Assembly (NCBI RefSeq): GCF_029946145.1
Contig: NZ_JAQSDY010000027.1
Span: 248,001-312,000 of the forward strand
Direction of reading: 5' to 3'
DNA length: 64,000 nucleotides
Source: Brevundimonas sp.
GTDB lineage: Bacteria > Pseudomonadota > Alphaproteobacteria > Caulobacterales > Caulobacteraceae
Part shown: positions 15,318 through 24,660 of the stretch, in pieces
How the letters are laid out: each line of letters opens with the position of its first letter
Numbering within the stretch: the first letter of the stretch is position 1
Position numbers and translations under genes: made by a program
The notes under the pieces: model-generated
Databases searched by the model: none
What the model was told of the DNA's origin: nothing
The model's input: the letters and a program-made list of their open reading frames with translations, nothing else

Positions 15318-15587
15318 TCAGGCGGCCGACATTTTCTTCAACTGGGCGGCCAGACGGCCGACCTTGCGCGAACCCGTGTTCTTGTGAACCACGCCCTTGG
15401 AGACGGCGCGCATCAGCTCGGATTGCGCCTCGACGAAGGCGGTCTTCGCCGCGCCTGCGTCGCCGCCCATGACGGCTTCCTGGAATTTGCGCAGGAAGGT
15501 GCGGACACGCGTACGGCGCGCCTTGTTCACTTCGGTGCGGGCAGCGATCTTGCGGATCGCTTTCTTGGCGCCGGCATTGTTGGCCAT
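15318..15587 (-). CDS. rpsT: 30S ribosomal protein S20
   Basis: An 89-residue basic protein starting [18 protein letters not shown], the usual S20 opening, with long helices and the C-terminal '[16 protein letters not shown]' segment. S20 binds 16S rRNA helices in the small subunit. It lies upstream of dnaA on the same strand, an arrangement also seen in Caulobacter relatives. It is a full-length single-gene unit with about 140 bp of leader before echA. Confidence 0.97.
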   Translation of the reverse strand: MANNAGAKKAIRKIAARTEVNKARRTRVRTFLRKFQEAVMGGDAGAAKTAFVEAQSELMRAVSKGVVHKNTGSRKVGRLAAQLKKMSAA

Positions 15588-15727
15588 CAGTCAAACCTTA
15601 CGAACGGAAACGCCGCGGAGCATGGTCCACGGCGGGGAAATCTCGAAGAGCGCGCGGCTATAGCGGAAAGGGGTTGGGGGGTCAACGAGAGTCTGGGGAC
15701 GGGGACCTTGTCCCTCGCCCCTGGTCC

Positions 15728-16516
15728 CTACTTGCCCGTGAACACCGGCTTCCGCTTCTCCACGAAGGCCGCCATCCCCTCCTTCTGGTCCTCGAAAGCG
15801 AACAGGCTGTGGAACAGGCGGCGTTCGAACTGGACGCCCTGGGTCAGGGTGGTCTCGAGGGCGGCGTTGACCATTTCCTTGTTGGCCATGACGGCCAGCG
15901 GGCTTTGCGAGGCGATCCTGGCGGCGATCTTGCGGACCTCGTCCAGCAGGGTTTCGTGGGGAACGACGCGGGAGGCGAGCCCGGCGCGTTCGGCCTCGGC
16001 CGCGTCCATCATGCGGGCGGTCAGGACCATGTCCATGGCCTTGGACTTGCCGACCAGGCGGGTCAGGCGCTGGGAGCCGCCGATGCCGGGGGCGACGCCG
16101 AGGTTGATCTCGGGCTGGCCGAACTTCGCCTTCTCCGAAGCGACGATGAAGTCGCACAGCATGGCCAGCTCGCAGCCGCCGCCGAGGGCGAAGCCGTTGA
16201 CCGCGGCGATGATCGGCTTGCGGAAGCGGGTGATGCGGTCGTGGCCGAGGGCGAAGAAATTGCCCGTGTACATCTGGGCGTAGGTCTGGTCCTGCATCTC
16301 CTTGATGTCGGCGCCGGCGGCGAAGGCCTTGTCGCCCGACCCGGTCAGGATCAGGCAGCGCACCGTGTCGTCATGCTCGACCGCGTCGAGGAAGTCAGAC
16401 AGGTCCCTGAACAGGGCCGAGTTGAGGGCGTTCAGCGCCTCGGGCCGGTTCAGGGTCACCAGCGCATAGCCGTCGGCGTGGCGTTCGATGAGCAGGGTGG
16501 AGAAGGTGTCGGACAT
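15728..16516 (-). CDS. Enoyl-CoA hydratase (crotonase family)
   Basis: 262 residues. It hydrates trans-2-enoyl-CoA in fatty-acid beta-oxidation. Crotonase marks are visible: the CoA-binding/oxyanion segment 'KAFAAGADIKEM', the catalytic-Glu region 'GGGCELAMLCDFIVASE' and the second catalytic Glu area 'PEINLGVAPGIGGSQRL', with C-terminal trimerisation helices. All key residues for true hydratase activity appear present, so short-chain enoyl-CoA hydratase is the best call. A heptamer fold-back repeat lies directly upstream. Confidence 0.94.
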   Translation of the reverse strand: MSDTFSTLLIERHADGYALVTLNRPEALNALNSALFRDLSDFLDAVEHDDTVRCLILTGSGDKAFAAGADIKEMQDQTYAQMYTGNFFALGHDRITRFRKPIIAAVNGFALGGGCELAMLCDFIVASEKAKFGQPEINLGVAPGIGGSQRLTRLVGKSKAMDMVLTARMMDAAEAERAGLASRVVPHETLLDEVRKIAARIASQSPLAVMANKEMVNAALETTLTQGVQFERRLFHSLFAFEDQKEGMAAFVEKRKPVFTGK

Positions 16517-16530
16517 GGGGCGCTCCCGAA

Positions 16531-16684
<154 letters not shown>

Positions 16685-17134
16685 CTAGCGCCTTGGGATC
16701 AGGGCCAGCGTCAATCCGGCGCGCAGAAGTTCGGCGATCACCACCATGGCCAGCAGGACGTTGGCGGCGATGACCTGACCGCGCGCGCCGGACAGGTCGA
16801 GGCTCCAGCCGAACAGGGAGGCGAAGGCCAGGGCCGCGGCGGCGGCCAGCGCCATGACGATCAGCAGCATCAGGGCGACATGGCTGGCCTTCAGCGCCGC
16901 CTGCAGCGTGGGACCTTCGTCCAGCGTCCGCGCCCGGCGGCGGAACAGCCAGGCGATGAAGCTGGTCGCCACCGTCTCGGCGAGGATGATCACCGCGAGG
17001 GCGCCGAGGAACCACAGGGCCAGGCCGCCCGTCTCGCCGCGACGCATCTGCTGCAGGAAATGGGCGAAATAGGCGCCCCAGACGGCGAGGCCGACGACGA
17101 GGCTGATCCAGAGGTGGGTGCGGCGATGGGTCAT
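16685..17134 (-). CDS. Four-helix inner-membrane protein
   Basis: 149 residues with four strongly hydrophobic helices (about 10-30, 40-62, 85-107 and 115-135) and short basic loops such as FRRRARTLDEGP. No catalytic motif is visible and I do not recognise the family with certainty. Its stop touches the heptamer fold-back repeat. Good codon usage and topology make it a real gene. Function unknown. Confidence 0.8.
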   Translation of the reverse strand: MTHRRTHLWISLVVGLAVWGAYFAHFLQQMRRGETGGLALWFLGALAVIILAETVATSFIAWLFRRRARTLDEGPTLQAALKASHVALMLLIVMALAAAAALAFASLFGWSLDLSGARGQVIAANVLLAMVVIAELLRAGLTLALIPRR

Positions 17135-17273
17135 GCGCGCTCCTTACCCCTTCAGTCCGACCCTGTCCGCTTCAGCCCGATGTCGGCGGCCATGCTGGAA
17201 ACAGCCCTGGCCGCCGTCGGCTCACTCTTGCGGAAGACGGAGCGGCCCCGCCGGGACCGTCCCGTTTCGGAAG

Positions 17274-17960
17274 CTAGAGGACGCTGCGGGGCGCGTCATC
17301 GCGGCGAACCTCGTCGCGGCGACCGTCCACGGCCTTGTCGATCCAGCGATGGTTCCGGCCGCCGTAGAGGCCGCCGAAGATCGCGGCGATGGCGCCGATC
17401 AGCATGGTCAGGAAGCCCCAGAGGGCCAGCATGGCCGTGGTGTCGGCGACTTCCCCGGCGGCGACCGGGGCCGGCAGCGGAGCCGGGGCGACCAGTTCGC
17501 CCTCGATCACGCGGCTGCCGGGCGTGACGTCCGTCACGACCGTGTCGCCGATCTCGCCGTCCCGAGCGTCGCCGCCGACCAGGGCCGCTGCCCCGCCGGC
17601 GCCGGCCGCGCTGGCGATGGTGATGGCCAGCAGGAAGGCCAGGGCCCAGACGGCGAGGCCATGCAGGGCGCCCCTGTGGTGGTCGGCGTATTTGGCCGCG
17701 CGCGTCGCGACCGCGCCGCCGATGAACAGGGCGATGGCGTTGGCGAAGGCCATCCACATGCCGGCGGCGGCGGTGAAGCCGGACGCGTCGCCGCCGTCAA
17801 AATCATAGGGATTGAAGGCCGAGGCTCCGAGGGCCACGCCCAGCAGGTTCAACATCGCCCCCACGGCGACGGCCACGATGGCGCCGGCGATGACGGCCGG
17901 CCACGAGATCAGGGTGTGAAGCGGGTGGCGAATGGGGTCCGAGATATAGGCGTCGGTCAT
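17274..17960 (-). CDS. Polytopic membrane protein (sometimes annotated PhnA-like)
   Basis: 228 residues. It opens with 'ISWPAVIAGAIVAVAVGAML', followed by glycine/alanine-rich membrane helices, a central 'GGAVATRAAKYADHHRGALHG' type loop (outline) and a last hydrophobic hairpin near residues 175-205 before a charged tail. Similar proteins occur widely in Alphaproteobacteria without a tested function; the name PhnA-like in databases is not supported by any phosphonate motif here. It is monocistronic, with about 140 bp without a gene on its downstream side (17135-17273). Confidence 0.75.
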   Translation of the reverse strand: MTDAYISDPIRHPLHTLISWPAVIAGAIVAVAVGAMLNLLGVALGASAFNPYDFDGGDASGFTAAAGMWMAFANAIALFIGGAVATRAAKYADHHRGALHGLAVWALAFLLAITIASAAGAGGAAALVGGDARDGEIGDTVVTDVTPGSRVIEGELVAPAPLPAPVAAGEVADTTAMLALWGFLTMLIGAIAAIFGGLYGGRNHRWIDKAVDGRRDEVRRDDAPRSVL

Positions 17961-18023
17961 GGTGTCCCTCCAGGGCTGTGACTTGGGGCCACAACCGCTG
18001 CGCAGGGCTCGCGGTTCCGTCCG

Positions 18024-18572
18024 TCAGGTCGCGACGTCCGCCTTCGCTTCGGCGATCCAGCCGGTCAGGCGCCGGACCATCGGCTCGTACGGGAACCGGC
18101 CCATCGATTCATAATGCTGGTCGTCGATGCGCCACTGGCCGTCCTCGAGGACGAGATTGTAGGTCTTGCGATGGACCGCATTGCCCGGCTCGGTGAACCC
18201 CTGGACGACGGCCACGTCCGCGCTGTCCGGGCCGGTCGAGGTTGCGGTGACCGACTGCAGCACCGGCGTGCCGTCCTGACAGTCGCAGATCGGGTCGGCC
18301 TCGAAGAAGCCGACGTCGCCTTCGTGCGTCAGGCGGTCGCTCTCGGCGAGCAGGGCCCGGGTGCGCGCGGACCAGATCGTGCGCTCCTCGATGCGTTCGG
18401 CGGGGCCGCCCGGCATGTCGCCTTCCCCGTAGAGCGACCGCACGAAGGCCTCGGGCGTCGCGGCGGCCGGGTCCGGGGCGGCGGACGCCTCGGGAGCCTC
18501 CGACGTCTCGGGAGCGGGGGAACAGGCGGCCAGCGCCAGGGCGGCGACCGTAAGCATCAATATCCTGCGCAT
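18024..18572 (-). CDS. Lipoprotein with DUF3828-like domain
   Basis: 182 residues from an ATG with AGGA 5 nt upstream; an in-frame ATG 21 nt earlier is possible. A lipobox signal peptide (LTVAALALAACS, Cys as +1) is followed by a Pro/Ala/Glu-rich linker. The globular part has the pattern 'PEAFVRSLYGEG', then 'DPICDCQDG' and 'DGQWRIDDQHY', which fits the DUF3828 group of periplasmic proteins. It could be the last gene of the DUF885-mutM-DUF1697 run on this strand. Function unknown. Confidence 0.75.
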   Translation of the reverse strand: MRRILMLTVAALALAACSPAPETSEAPEASAAPDPAAATPEAFVRSLYGEGDMPGGPAERIEERTIWSARTRALLAESDRLTHEGDVGFFEADPICDCQDGTPVLQSVTATSTGPDSADVAVVQGFTEPGNAVHRKTYNLVLEDGQWRIDDQHYESMGRFPYEPMVRRLTGWIAEAKADVAT

Positions 18573-18632
18573 GGGCTTCCTGTTTCTGGTCATTGATCCG
18601 GGCCACGGCGCGCCTTTCGCCGGGGCCGGCGT

Positions 18633-19172
18633 TCAGGTCTTCAGCCCTACCATATCCGCCAGCTTGAGCACGGTGTTCCAGTTGCGGCCCGTGCCCATGC
18701 CCAGCATGCGGGGCGTGGCCTTCCTGAAGATGGCGGACTGGCCCTGGCCGTCGGGGAACCAGAAATAGAGAACGCCGTCGACGGCCTCGACCGCCTCGCC
18801 GCCCTCCGCGAGGGCGCGGCAGGCCTCCAGCGCGCCGTCCCTGATCCCGTCCTTCATGACCATGGCCAGCACCCTGGCCGGATGAGCCTTCGCCTCGGCG
18901 GGGAAGGGGTTGGCGGCGATCAGCCTGGCCCACTGTTCCGGGGTACGGACCATGGCGGCGACCTTGAGGCCGAAGGTCTCGTCCATGGCGGCCTCGATGT
19001 CGGCTTCGAGGGCGGCGGCCGCCTTGCCGCTTTCGACGACCAGATTGCCGCTGGCCTGAAGCGTGCGCGGGTTCTTCAGCCCCATGGCCTCGGCCATCGC
19101 CCGCTGCTCGCCGACGGGCGCGCGGACGCCGCCGGTGTTCATGCCGCGGAACAGGATGATGCGGTGGGTCAT
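18633..19172 (-). CDS. DUF1697 family protein
   Basis: 179 residues starting MTHRIILFRGMNTGG, the standard DUF1697 opening, followed by 'MGLKNPRTLQASGNLVVES' and a C-terminal 'GRNWNTVLKLADM' segment that is diagnostic of the family. DUF1697 proteins are common cytosolic proteins with no settled function. The start is 4 nt from the mutM stop, so the two are probably cotranscribed, a link whose meaning is not known. Confidence 0.88.
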   Translation of the reverse strand: MTHRIILFRGMNTGGVRAPVGEQRAMAEAMGLKNPRTLQASGNLVVESGKAAAALEADIEAAMDETFGLKVAAMVRTPEQWARLIAANPFPAEAKAHPARVLAMVMKDGIRDGALEACRALAEGGEAVEAVDGVLYFWFPDGQGQSAIFRKATPRMLGMGTGRNWNTVLKLADMVGLKT

Positions 19173-19176
19173 GGCG

Positions 19177-20040
19177 TCACCGTTTCTGGCAGCCCGGACA
19201 GTAGAAGGTCGAGCGGCCGGCCTGGACGATGCGTTTGACCACGCCGGAACACCCGTCCCCGAGGCACGGCTTCCCCTCGCGGCCGTAGACGTCGAAGCGG
19301 TGCTGGAAATACCCCTGCCCCCCGTCGGCGTTGGCGAAATCCTTCAGCGTCGAACCGCCGGCGGCTATGGCGTCGCCGAGCACGTCGCGCACCACCGCGG
19401 CCAGGGTTTCGAGGCGCGGTCCGGACACCTTGCCCGCAGCGGTCAGCGGCGAGATACGGGCGCGGTACAGGGCCTCGCAGACATAGATGTTGCCCAGTCC
19501 GGCGACGATGCGCTGGTCCAGCAGGCTGACCTTGATGTTCTGCTTCTTGCCCGTGAACGCCTCGGCCAGATGGGCGCCCGAGAAACCGTTGCCCAGCGGC
19601 TCGGGGCCGAGCCCGGCGAACCACGGATGGGCGTCAACCTCGCCCGTCGGGATCAGACCCATGAAGCCGAAGCGGCGGGCGTCGGCGAAGCCGAGACGGG
19701 TCGCGCCCTTGCCCTTCACCGCGCACAGGCTGACGTGCTCGTGCTTGCCGGCGACGGGGGCCGGTTCCTCGAACTCGCCCAGCTGTTCACCGTCCAGGGT
19801 GAAGCGGCCGGTCATGCCGAGGTGGGTGACCCAGGTCTCGCCAGTGGACAGGGGCATCAGCAGGTATTTGGCGCGGCGATCGATACGTTCGACCGTCGCC
19901 CCTTCCAGCCGGTCCACGAACCGGTCGGGAAAGGGAAAGCGCAGATCGGGCCGGTTCTGGCGCACGCGCGTCAGCCGCGCCCCGGTCAGGACCGGCTCGA
20001 GGCCGCGGCGGACGGTTTCGACCTCGGGGAGCTCGGGCAT
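19177..20040 (-). CDS. mutM: Formamidopyrimidine-DNA glycosylase (Fpg)
   Basis: 287 residues. It removes 8-oxoguanine and formamidopyrimidines by base excision with AP-lyase activity. The catalytic N-terminus P2-E3 in MPELPEVETVRRGL is intact, as are the 'LGMTGRF' segment and the helix-two-turn-helix region with 'GLGNIYVCE'. The C-terminal zinc finger has two Cys pairs (C-x4-C ... C-x2-C, ending YCPGCQKR). It is slightly longer than the usual 270-275 residues. It lies between the DUF885 lipoprotein and DUF1697 genes on the same strand with 3-4 nt gaps, so a small operon is likely. Confidence 0.97.
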   Translation of the reverse strand: MPELPEVETVRRGLEPVLTGARLTRVRQNRPDLRFPFPDRFVDRLEGATVERIDRRAKYLLMPLSTGETWVTHLGMTGRFTLDGEQLGEFEEPAPVAGKHEHVSLCAVKGKGATRLGFADARRFGFMGLIPTGEVDAHPWFAGLGPEPLGNGFSGAHLAEAFTGKKQNIKVSLLDQRIVAGLGNIYVCEALYRARISPLTAAGKVSGPRLETLAAVVRDVLGDAIAAGGSTLKDFANADGGQGYFQHRFDVYGREGKPCLGDGCSGVVKRIVQAGRSTFYCPGCQKR

Positions 20041-20043
20041 GGA

Positions 20044-21333
20044 CTACGGGAGCAGGTCCACGGGCAGGATCTGGCTGGCCAGCAGGGTCTCCATGCCGTC
20101 CCAGCGGTTCGGTCCCTGCCGCTCGACCCAGGCCTGGACCACGTCGCGGCCGAGGCCGTAGTTGATGATGTAGCTGCGGTAGGTGTCGATGAAGCGCAGC
20201 CGCTGGGCCGCCTTGGCCGGGTCGGCGAGGCTGTATTTCGACAGCCGGGCGATGGTCTCCTCGCGCCCGACGCGTCCGGCCAGCCAGTCGTCGGCGATGG
20301 TGTATTCGGCCCGCGCCAGACGGCGCTGCAGTGCGCCGAGTTGCGCCTTCTTCTCCGCCGTCGACGGGTCCAGACCGGCGAGAGGGAACAGGACATCGCG
20401 TTCGAACACCGTGGCCTCGTCGCCCGGGAAGGCCAGGTCGACGCCGTAGTTGGCGCTGCCCTCGGCCACGAAGGACATGGGGCTGAACAGCGGATAGACG
20501 CTCATCTCGACCCAGTTGCGATCACGCACGAAGGTCTTTTCCAGCAGGGCGTTGTAGACGTGGTGGCCGGGATAGCCCTCGTGGCAGCCCAGGTCGATGG
20601 CCCGCTCGGTATAGATGGGGAAGTCGGCGTTGATCTCGATCCGGCTGGCCGCATCGCCCAGATAGTAGTTGTACCCCGACCACGGCTTGTCGCCGACGAA
20701 GCTGAGGGTGAACCGCTCATTGGCGGGCAGGTCGATGTGCCGGACGGTGCGGCGTCGGCATTCGGCGATGGCGGCGTCCATCACCGGCTGGAGGCGATCT
20801 TTCGGAATGACGTAGTGGGCCTTGAACGCCGTGACCCGATCGGTCAGCGAACCCTCGCCCGGGAGCAGGGCGTCGATCTCGGCCAGGATCGGATCGTAGG
20901 TCGACAAGGGCAGGAGCTCGGGCCGGATGCCGAACAGGGCCTCGGCCTCGTCGGCGAAGCCATGCTTCTCGCCCGACAGCATGCGCAGGCGCGCCGACGC
21001 GGCCGAGACATGGGCCAGCAGATATTTGCGGCGCTGGACCACGACGGGCTCGACGCCCCGTGTCGGGACGGCGTTCAGCCGCGAGGTCAGGGTGGCGGCG
21101 CCCTGGATCAGCTGCGGCACGGTGCGCGGGCTGGCCCTGGCCGCCTCCTGCCACGCCGCCGGGCCGTAATAGGCGTCGACATAGCCGGGCTCGCGCTCGC
21201 CGATCTCGAGGATCAGGGCGACATAGTCCCGCGCGATGGCGTCCAGGTCGTCGCCGGACGGATCAGCCGCCGGGGCCGGCGCGGTGGCGCAGGCGCCCAG
21301 CAGCATCAGCAGTCCAAGCAGAAAGGCGCGCAT
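20044..21333 (-). CDS. DUF885 family lipoprotein (putative metallopeptidase-like)
   Basis: 429 residues from ATG 21333, chosen because GGAGG lies 5 nt upstream; an ATG 12 nt earlier overlaps that ribosome site. It has a lipobox signal peptide ([12 protein letters not shown]). The DUF885 hallmark HEGYPGHH is present near residue 245, followed by '[14 protein letters not shown]', which resembles the HExxH...E zinc-peptidase arrangement. The protein is expected at the periplasmic face of a membrane. The enzymatic activity of this family is largely inferred. It is the first gene of the run that includes mutM. Confidence 0.88.
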   Translation of the reverse strand: MRAFLLGLLMLLGACATAPAPAADPSGDDLDAIARDYVALILEIGEREPGYVDAYYGPAAWQEAARASPRTVPQLIQGAATLTSRLNAVPTRGVEPVVVQRRKYLLAHVSAASARLRMLSGEKHGFADEAEALFGIRPELLPLSTYDPILAEIDALLPGEGSLTDRVTAFKAHYVIPKDRLQPVMDAAIAECRRRTVRHIDLPANERFTLSFVGDKPWSGYNYYLGDAASRIEINADFPIYTERAIDLGCHEGYPGHHVYNALLEKTFVRDRNWVEMSVYPLFSPMSFVAEGSANYGVDLAFPGDEATVFERDVLFPLAGLDPSTAEKKAQLGALQRRLARAEYTIADDWLAGRVGREETIARLSKYSLADPAKAAQRLRFIDTYRSYIINYGLGRDVVQAWVERQGPNRWDGMETLLASQILPVDLLP

Positions 21334-21493
21334 CGGAACCTCCATCGGCGAAGCGGGCGCACGCTAGATCACGACGGGCCGGGCCGGAACCGTGTAAATC
21401 GTCCCGAACGGCTTTGGTTCGAGGGGCGCATTCGGGATTGAGGGCGGCGCGGTCCTGCTGTAAGGCCCTTCGTCCGGCGTTTTCGCCGCCGAC

Positions 21494-21570
21494 GCACCCG
21501 TAGCTCAGCTGGATAGAGTACTGCCCTCCGAAGGCAGGGGTCACAGGTTCGAATCCTGTCGGGTGCGCCA
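21494..21570 (+). tRNA. tRNA-Arg (anticodon CCG)
   Basis: A 77-nt cloverleaf. The acceptor GCACCCG pairs with CGGGTGC, followed by discriminator G and an encoded CCA. The D-arm starts TAGCTCAGCTGGATAGAG. The anticodon stem CTGCC/GGCAG holds the loop CTCCGAA, with CCG at positions 34-36. The T-arm is ACAGG-TTCGAAT-CCTGT. A G discriminator fits arginine. CGG is a frequent codon in this GC-rich genome. Confidence 0.96.
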
Positions 21571-21608
21571 TTCCTTCCCCGCCAGGCTCCGGACGGGCGG
21601 TCCCTGCG

Positions 21609-22342
21609 TCAGCCGGGCGACAGCGTTTTCCGCGCCAATACCTCTTCCAGCCAGTCCAGCCGGTCCTGACCCCAGAAGGGCGTGGAGGGTGGTCGTCGAA
21701 TAGATCGGGATGGCGTGGTCCGCCTCGGAGACGACAAGCGGGAGTTCGGTGCACGCCAGCAGAATGGCCTGCGCCCCTTGCGAGGCGAGATCGGCGATGA
21801 TGGCCTGACAGCGATCGCGCGTTGCCGAGGTGACGAGGCCTTTCGCCAGCTCGCCGTAGATGACCGCGTGAAGGAAGGCGCGATCCGCTTCGCCGGGCAG
21901 AAGGACATCGACGCCGTGGCGGGCGCTCATCTCTCCGCCGTAAAAGTCTTCCTCCATCACGAAACGCGTTCCGAGCAAGCCCACCGCGCGAATCCCGCCG
22001 GCTGTCAGGCGCCCGGCGGCGACATCGACGATATGGATGAGGGCCAGGCCGCTGCCGCAGACGATGGCGTCGGCGACCTTGTGCATGGTGTTCGTACACA
22101 GGACGGCGAAGTCCGCCCCGCCGGCCTTGAGCGCGCGCGCCTCCATCGCGAGAACCTGCCCCGCCTCGGCCCAGCGCCCATGATTCGGTATGGTGGGCGA
22201 TCTCATGGAAATCGACGCTGCGCAGGACGATCTTCGCCGAGTGGAGCCCGCCCAGTTCCTGGGCCACGACGCGGTTGATGATCTGATAGTAGAGCAGCGT
22301 CGACTGCCAGCTCATGCCGCCCAGAAGCCCGATGGTTTTCAC
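21609..22342 (-). pseudogene. Aspartate/glutamate racemase family gene with two frame breaks
   Basis: The product would be a ~240-residue racemase that uses two cysteines. The N-terminal part (GTG 22342, [19 protein letters not shown]) runs in one frame to VDFHEI near 22200. The middle part ([12 protein letters not shown], the first catalytic Cys in [11 protein letters not shown], '[15 protein letters not shown]' and the second Cys in [11 protein letters not shown]) is in a second frame. The end ([15 protein letters not shown] to the stop at 21609) is in a third. Each break is explained by one extra base, near 22190-22205 and near 21677-21685. Catalytic residues survive, so decay is recent or these are sequencing errors. 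It is coupled by GTGA to the ACT-domain gene upstream. Confidence 0.82.
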
Positions 22343-22737
22343 GCCGCGGCGCTTTCGCGCGCCCACGCCTCGGAGACGGCGCGTCCTTTCCCGATATCAT
22401 CGACCACGAGGACCAGCTGATTGTCATGGTCGCTGTAGAGCACTTCTATATTGACGCCGGCGTCGGCCATTCGCCCGCAGAGCTTGCCCAGCTGGCCCGG
22501 CTGCGACTGGTCCAGCCGTTGCAGCAACACGTCGCGGACGCCCCGTATGAGGAATCCGGCGGCCTCCAGCGCCCCGGCCGCCGCCGCTCCGTCGATCACC
22601 AGAAAATGGGCGACGCCGCGCCCGTCGACGGCGAAGGCGCCCCCGCCTTCAACACTGATCCCGGCGCCTCCGAGCGCGGCGCCCATGGCGGCCAGGGCGC
22701 CCGGTGCGTGCTCAAGCTGGATGGCGATGTCTTGCAT
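22339..22737 (-). CDS. ACT-domain protein
   Basis: 132 residues, tandem ACT-type folds: '[19 protein letters not shown]' opens the first and '[19 protein letters not shown]' the second. ACT domains bind amino acids and control enzymes of amino-acid metabolism. ATG 22737 is preferred (AAGGA 8 nt upstream, family-typical first residues). An in-frame ATG at 22794 would add 19 residues. Its stop overlaps the start of the racemase gene, so it may sense the amino acid that enzyme handles. A divergent ArsR-type regulator gene starts 117 bp away. Confidence 0.85.
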   Translation of the reverse strand: MQDIAIQLEHAPGALAAMGAALGGAGISVEGGGAFAVDGRGVAHFLVIDGAAAAGALEAAGFLIRGVRDVLLQRLDQSQPGQLGKLCGRMADAGVNIEVLYSDHDNQLVLVVDDIGKGRAVSEAWARESAAA

Positions 22738-22853
22738 GAAAGGGGTCCTTCCCGAGGTGTCGGCGGGGATCGTAACCACATCGGTCGCGCTCATGGTTCG
22801 ATCTCGATCGAACTGTCGTTGCGAGATCGCGATGGCTCGATTAGCCTCGCGCC

Positions 22854-23570
22854 ATGAGACTGGGTCCGAGCATCTCCAGCGTGGCGGCGTTGATCGGCGA
22901 CCCTGCGCGCGCCAACATGTTGAGCGCTCTGATGAACGGCGCGGCGTTGACCGCCAGCGAGCTGGCGCTCGAAGCCGGCGTCACCCGGCCCACGGCGTCA
23001 TCGCATCTGTCGAAGCTGAGCGAGGCCGAGCTGGTCAGCATCGAGAAGCAGGGGCGGCACCGGTACTACCGTATCGCCGACGAGCACGTCGCCGCGATGC
23101 TGGAAAGTCTGAGCGGCCTCGCCGACCGCATGGGTCTGGCGCGCACACGGCCGGGACCGAAGGAGCCGGCGCTGCGGCGGGCGCGGGTCTGTTACGACCA
23201 CCTGGCCGGTGATGTCGGGGTCGCCATCTATGACGATCTGGTGCGCCGGGGCTGCCTTGCGGTGGACGCAGAAGGATTGACGCTGACCGAGGCCGGGCGA
23301 AGGTTCTTCGGGGACCTGCACGTCCCGGTCCCGAATCCGGCGCCCCGCGGGCGGCCGCTCTGCCGTCCGTGCCTGGACTGGAGCGTACGGCGCAACCATC
23401 TGGCCGGCGTCGCCGGAGCGGCCCTCCTGCAGCGGTTGCTGGATCTCGGCTGGATCAAGCGTCGGCGCGACAGCCGTGTGATCGAGATCACCCCCGATGG
23501 CGGCGCGGGATTGCGCCGAACGTTCGGTTTGTCGCATGAGCTTTTTCGGGACGAGGGTCAGCGATCCTGA
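22854..23570 (+). CDS. ArsR-type winged-helix regulator with extra C-terminal domain
   Basis: 238 residues. The N-terminal ~95 residues form an ArsR-like winged helix: 'IGDPARANMLSALMNGAALT', the recognition helix 'TRPTASSHLSKLSEAELV', and a wing with GRHRYYRI. There is no metal-binding CxC motif in the alpha-3 helix, so metal sensing is unlikely. A second, DNA-binding-like region follows, with 'CYDHLAGDVGVAIYDDLVRR' and a CRPCLDWS segment. It is divergent from the ACT/racemase pair, so it is a candidate regulator of that pair and itself. Confidence 0.88.
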   Translation: MRLGPSISSVAALIGDPARANMLSALMNGAALTASELALEAGVTRPTASSHLSKLSEAELVSIEKQGRHRYYRIADEHVAAMLESLSGLADRMGLARTRPGPKEPALRRARVCYDHLAGDVGVAIYDDLVRRGCLAVDAEGLTLTEAGRRFFGDLHVPVPNPAPRGRPLCRPCLDWSVRRNHLAGVAGAALLQRLLDLGWIKRRRDSRVIEITPDGGAGLRRTFGLSHELFRDEGQRS

Positions 23571-23616
23571 CTGTCGTCCATCTGACGCCCCGTCCTCTCC
23601 ATCGGAGCCCGCACGC

Positions 23617-24021
23617 GTGACCGACGCCCTTCCCGCCCAGCCGACCGGACAGCCCGTCGGGCGCGTCATCGCCATGCCTGCCGACACCAATCCCGAGGGC
23701 GACATCTTCGGCGGCTGGCTGCTGGCGCATATGGATCTGGCCGGGGCGACGCCGGCGTTCGAACTGGCCCAGGGACGGTGCGTGACCATCGCCCTGGACG
23801 GGATGGTGTTCCACCAGCCCGTCTCGGTCGGCGACGAGGTGTCGATCTACGCCAGGGTGATCAAGACGGGCCGCACCTCGGTTCGGGTCCATGTCGAGGC
23901 GTGGAAACGACCGCGCAACCACGCCCAGGCCGCCTCGGTGCGGGTGACGGAGGGTGTCTTCACCTATGTCGCCATCGACGGCGACCGCAAGCCGAGAGCC
24001 CTGCCCGACCCTGCGGCATAA
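23617..24021 (+). CDS. Acyl-CoA thioesterase (YciA-like hot-dog fold)
   Basis: 134 residues from GTG 23617; a longer version starting at ATG 23536 overlaps the regulator gene and has poor composition. The hot-dog motif 'ADTNPEGDIFGGWLLAHMD' contains the active-site Asn/Asp region of YciA-type thioesterases, followed by 'VTIALDGMVFHQPVSVGDEV'. It hydrolyses acyl-CoA to free acid and CoA in the cytosol, probably with broad chain-length range as in the family. It precedes def with only about 57 bp between. Confidence 0.92.
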   Translation: MTDALPAQPTGQPVGRVIAMPADTNPEGDIFGGWLLAHMDLAGATPAFELAQGRCVTIALDGMVFHQPVSVGDEVSIYARVIKTGRTSVRVHVEAWKRPRNHAQAASVRVTEGVFTYVAIDGDRKPRALPDPAA

Positions 24022-24078
24022 CCCGGCCGGGAGCCGGGAAATCTTGACCTTTGGGCTCGCCATGCCTACCTCGCGGTC

Positions 24079-24660
24079 ATGTCCGTCCGTCGCATCCTCA
24101 CCATCGACAACGCCGCCGACCTGGCGGTGCTGAAGCAGGTCTCCACCCCCGTCGAAGGGCCGGTGGCCGACGATCTGCGCCGCCTGATGGATGACATGCT
24201 GGAGACGATGTACGACGCGCCCGGCATTGGCCTGGCCGCCGTGCAGGTCGGCGACACCCGCCGGGTCATCGTCATGGACCTGGGCGACGCGCCCGTCGAA
24301 GGCGACGTCGAGGAGACGGAGGAGGACGAGAGCGAGGCTGTCCGGCTGGCGCGCCGCAACCCGCGCTTCTTCGTCAATCCCGAGATCGTCTGGGCCTCCG
24401 ACGAGCTGTTCGCCTATGAAGAAGGCTGTCTGTCGGTGCCCGAATATTTCGACCAGGTCGAACGTCCGGCGCGGGTGCGGCTGCGCTATCAGAACTATGA
24501 AGGGCAGACGGTCGAGGAAGAGGCCGAGGGCCTGTACGCCGTCTGCATCCAGCACGAGATGGACCACCTCGAGGGCGTGCTGTTCATCGATCACCTGTCG
24601 CGGCTGAAGCGCGACCGCGCCGTGGCCAGGGTGAAGAAGAACGCAAGGCTGGCCGCCTGA
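24079..24660 (+). CDS. def: Peptide deformylase
   Basis: 193 residues. It removes the N-formyl group from nascent proteins. All three metal-site motifs are present: [19 protein letters not shown] with the ligand Cys, and QHEMDHLEG with two ligand His and the catalytic Glu. A 15-residue acidic insert ([16 protein letters not shown]) between the first two motifs makes it longer than the usual ~170 residues. It heads the run def, small membrane protein, fmt, truA, a common grouping of formyl-methionine functions. Confidence 0.97.
   Translation: MSVRRILTIDNAADLAVLKQVSTPVEGPVADDLRRLMDDMLETMYDAPGIGLAAVQVGDTRRVIVMDLGDAPVEGDVEETEEDESEAVRLARRNPRFFVNPEIVWASDELFAYEEGCLSVPEYFDQVERPARVRLRYQNYEGQTVEEEAEGLYAVCIQHEMDHLEGVLFIDHLSRLKRDRAVARVKKNARLAA

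Noticed and set aside
21494..21570. tRNA-Arg as an island attachment site
   Set aside because: No repeat of the tRNA 3' end and no integrase found in the window; neighbouring genes have host-like composition.
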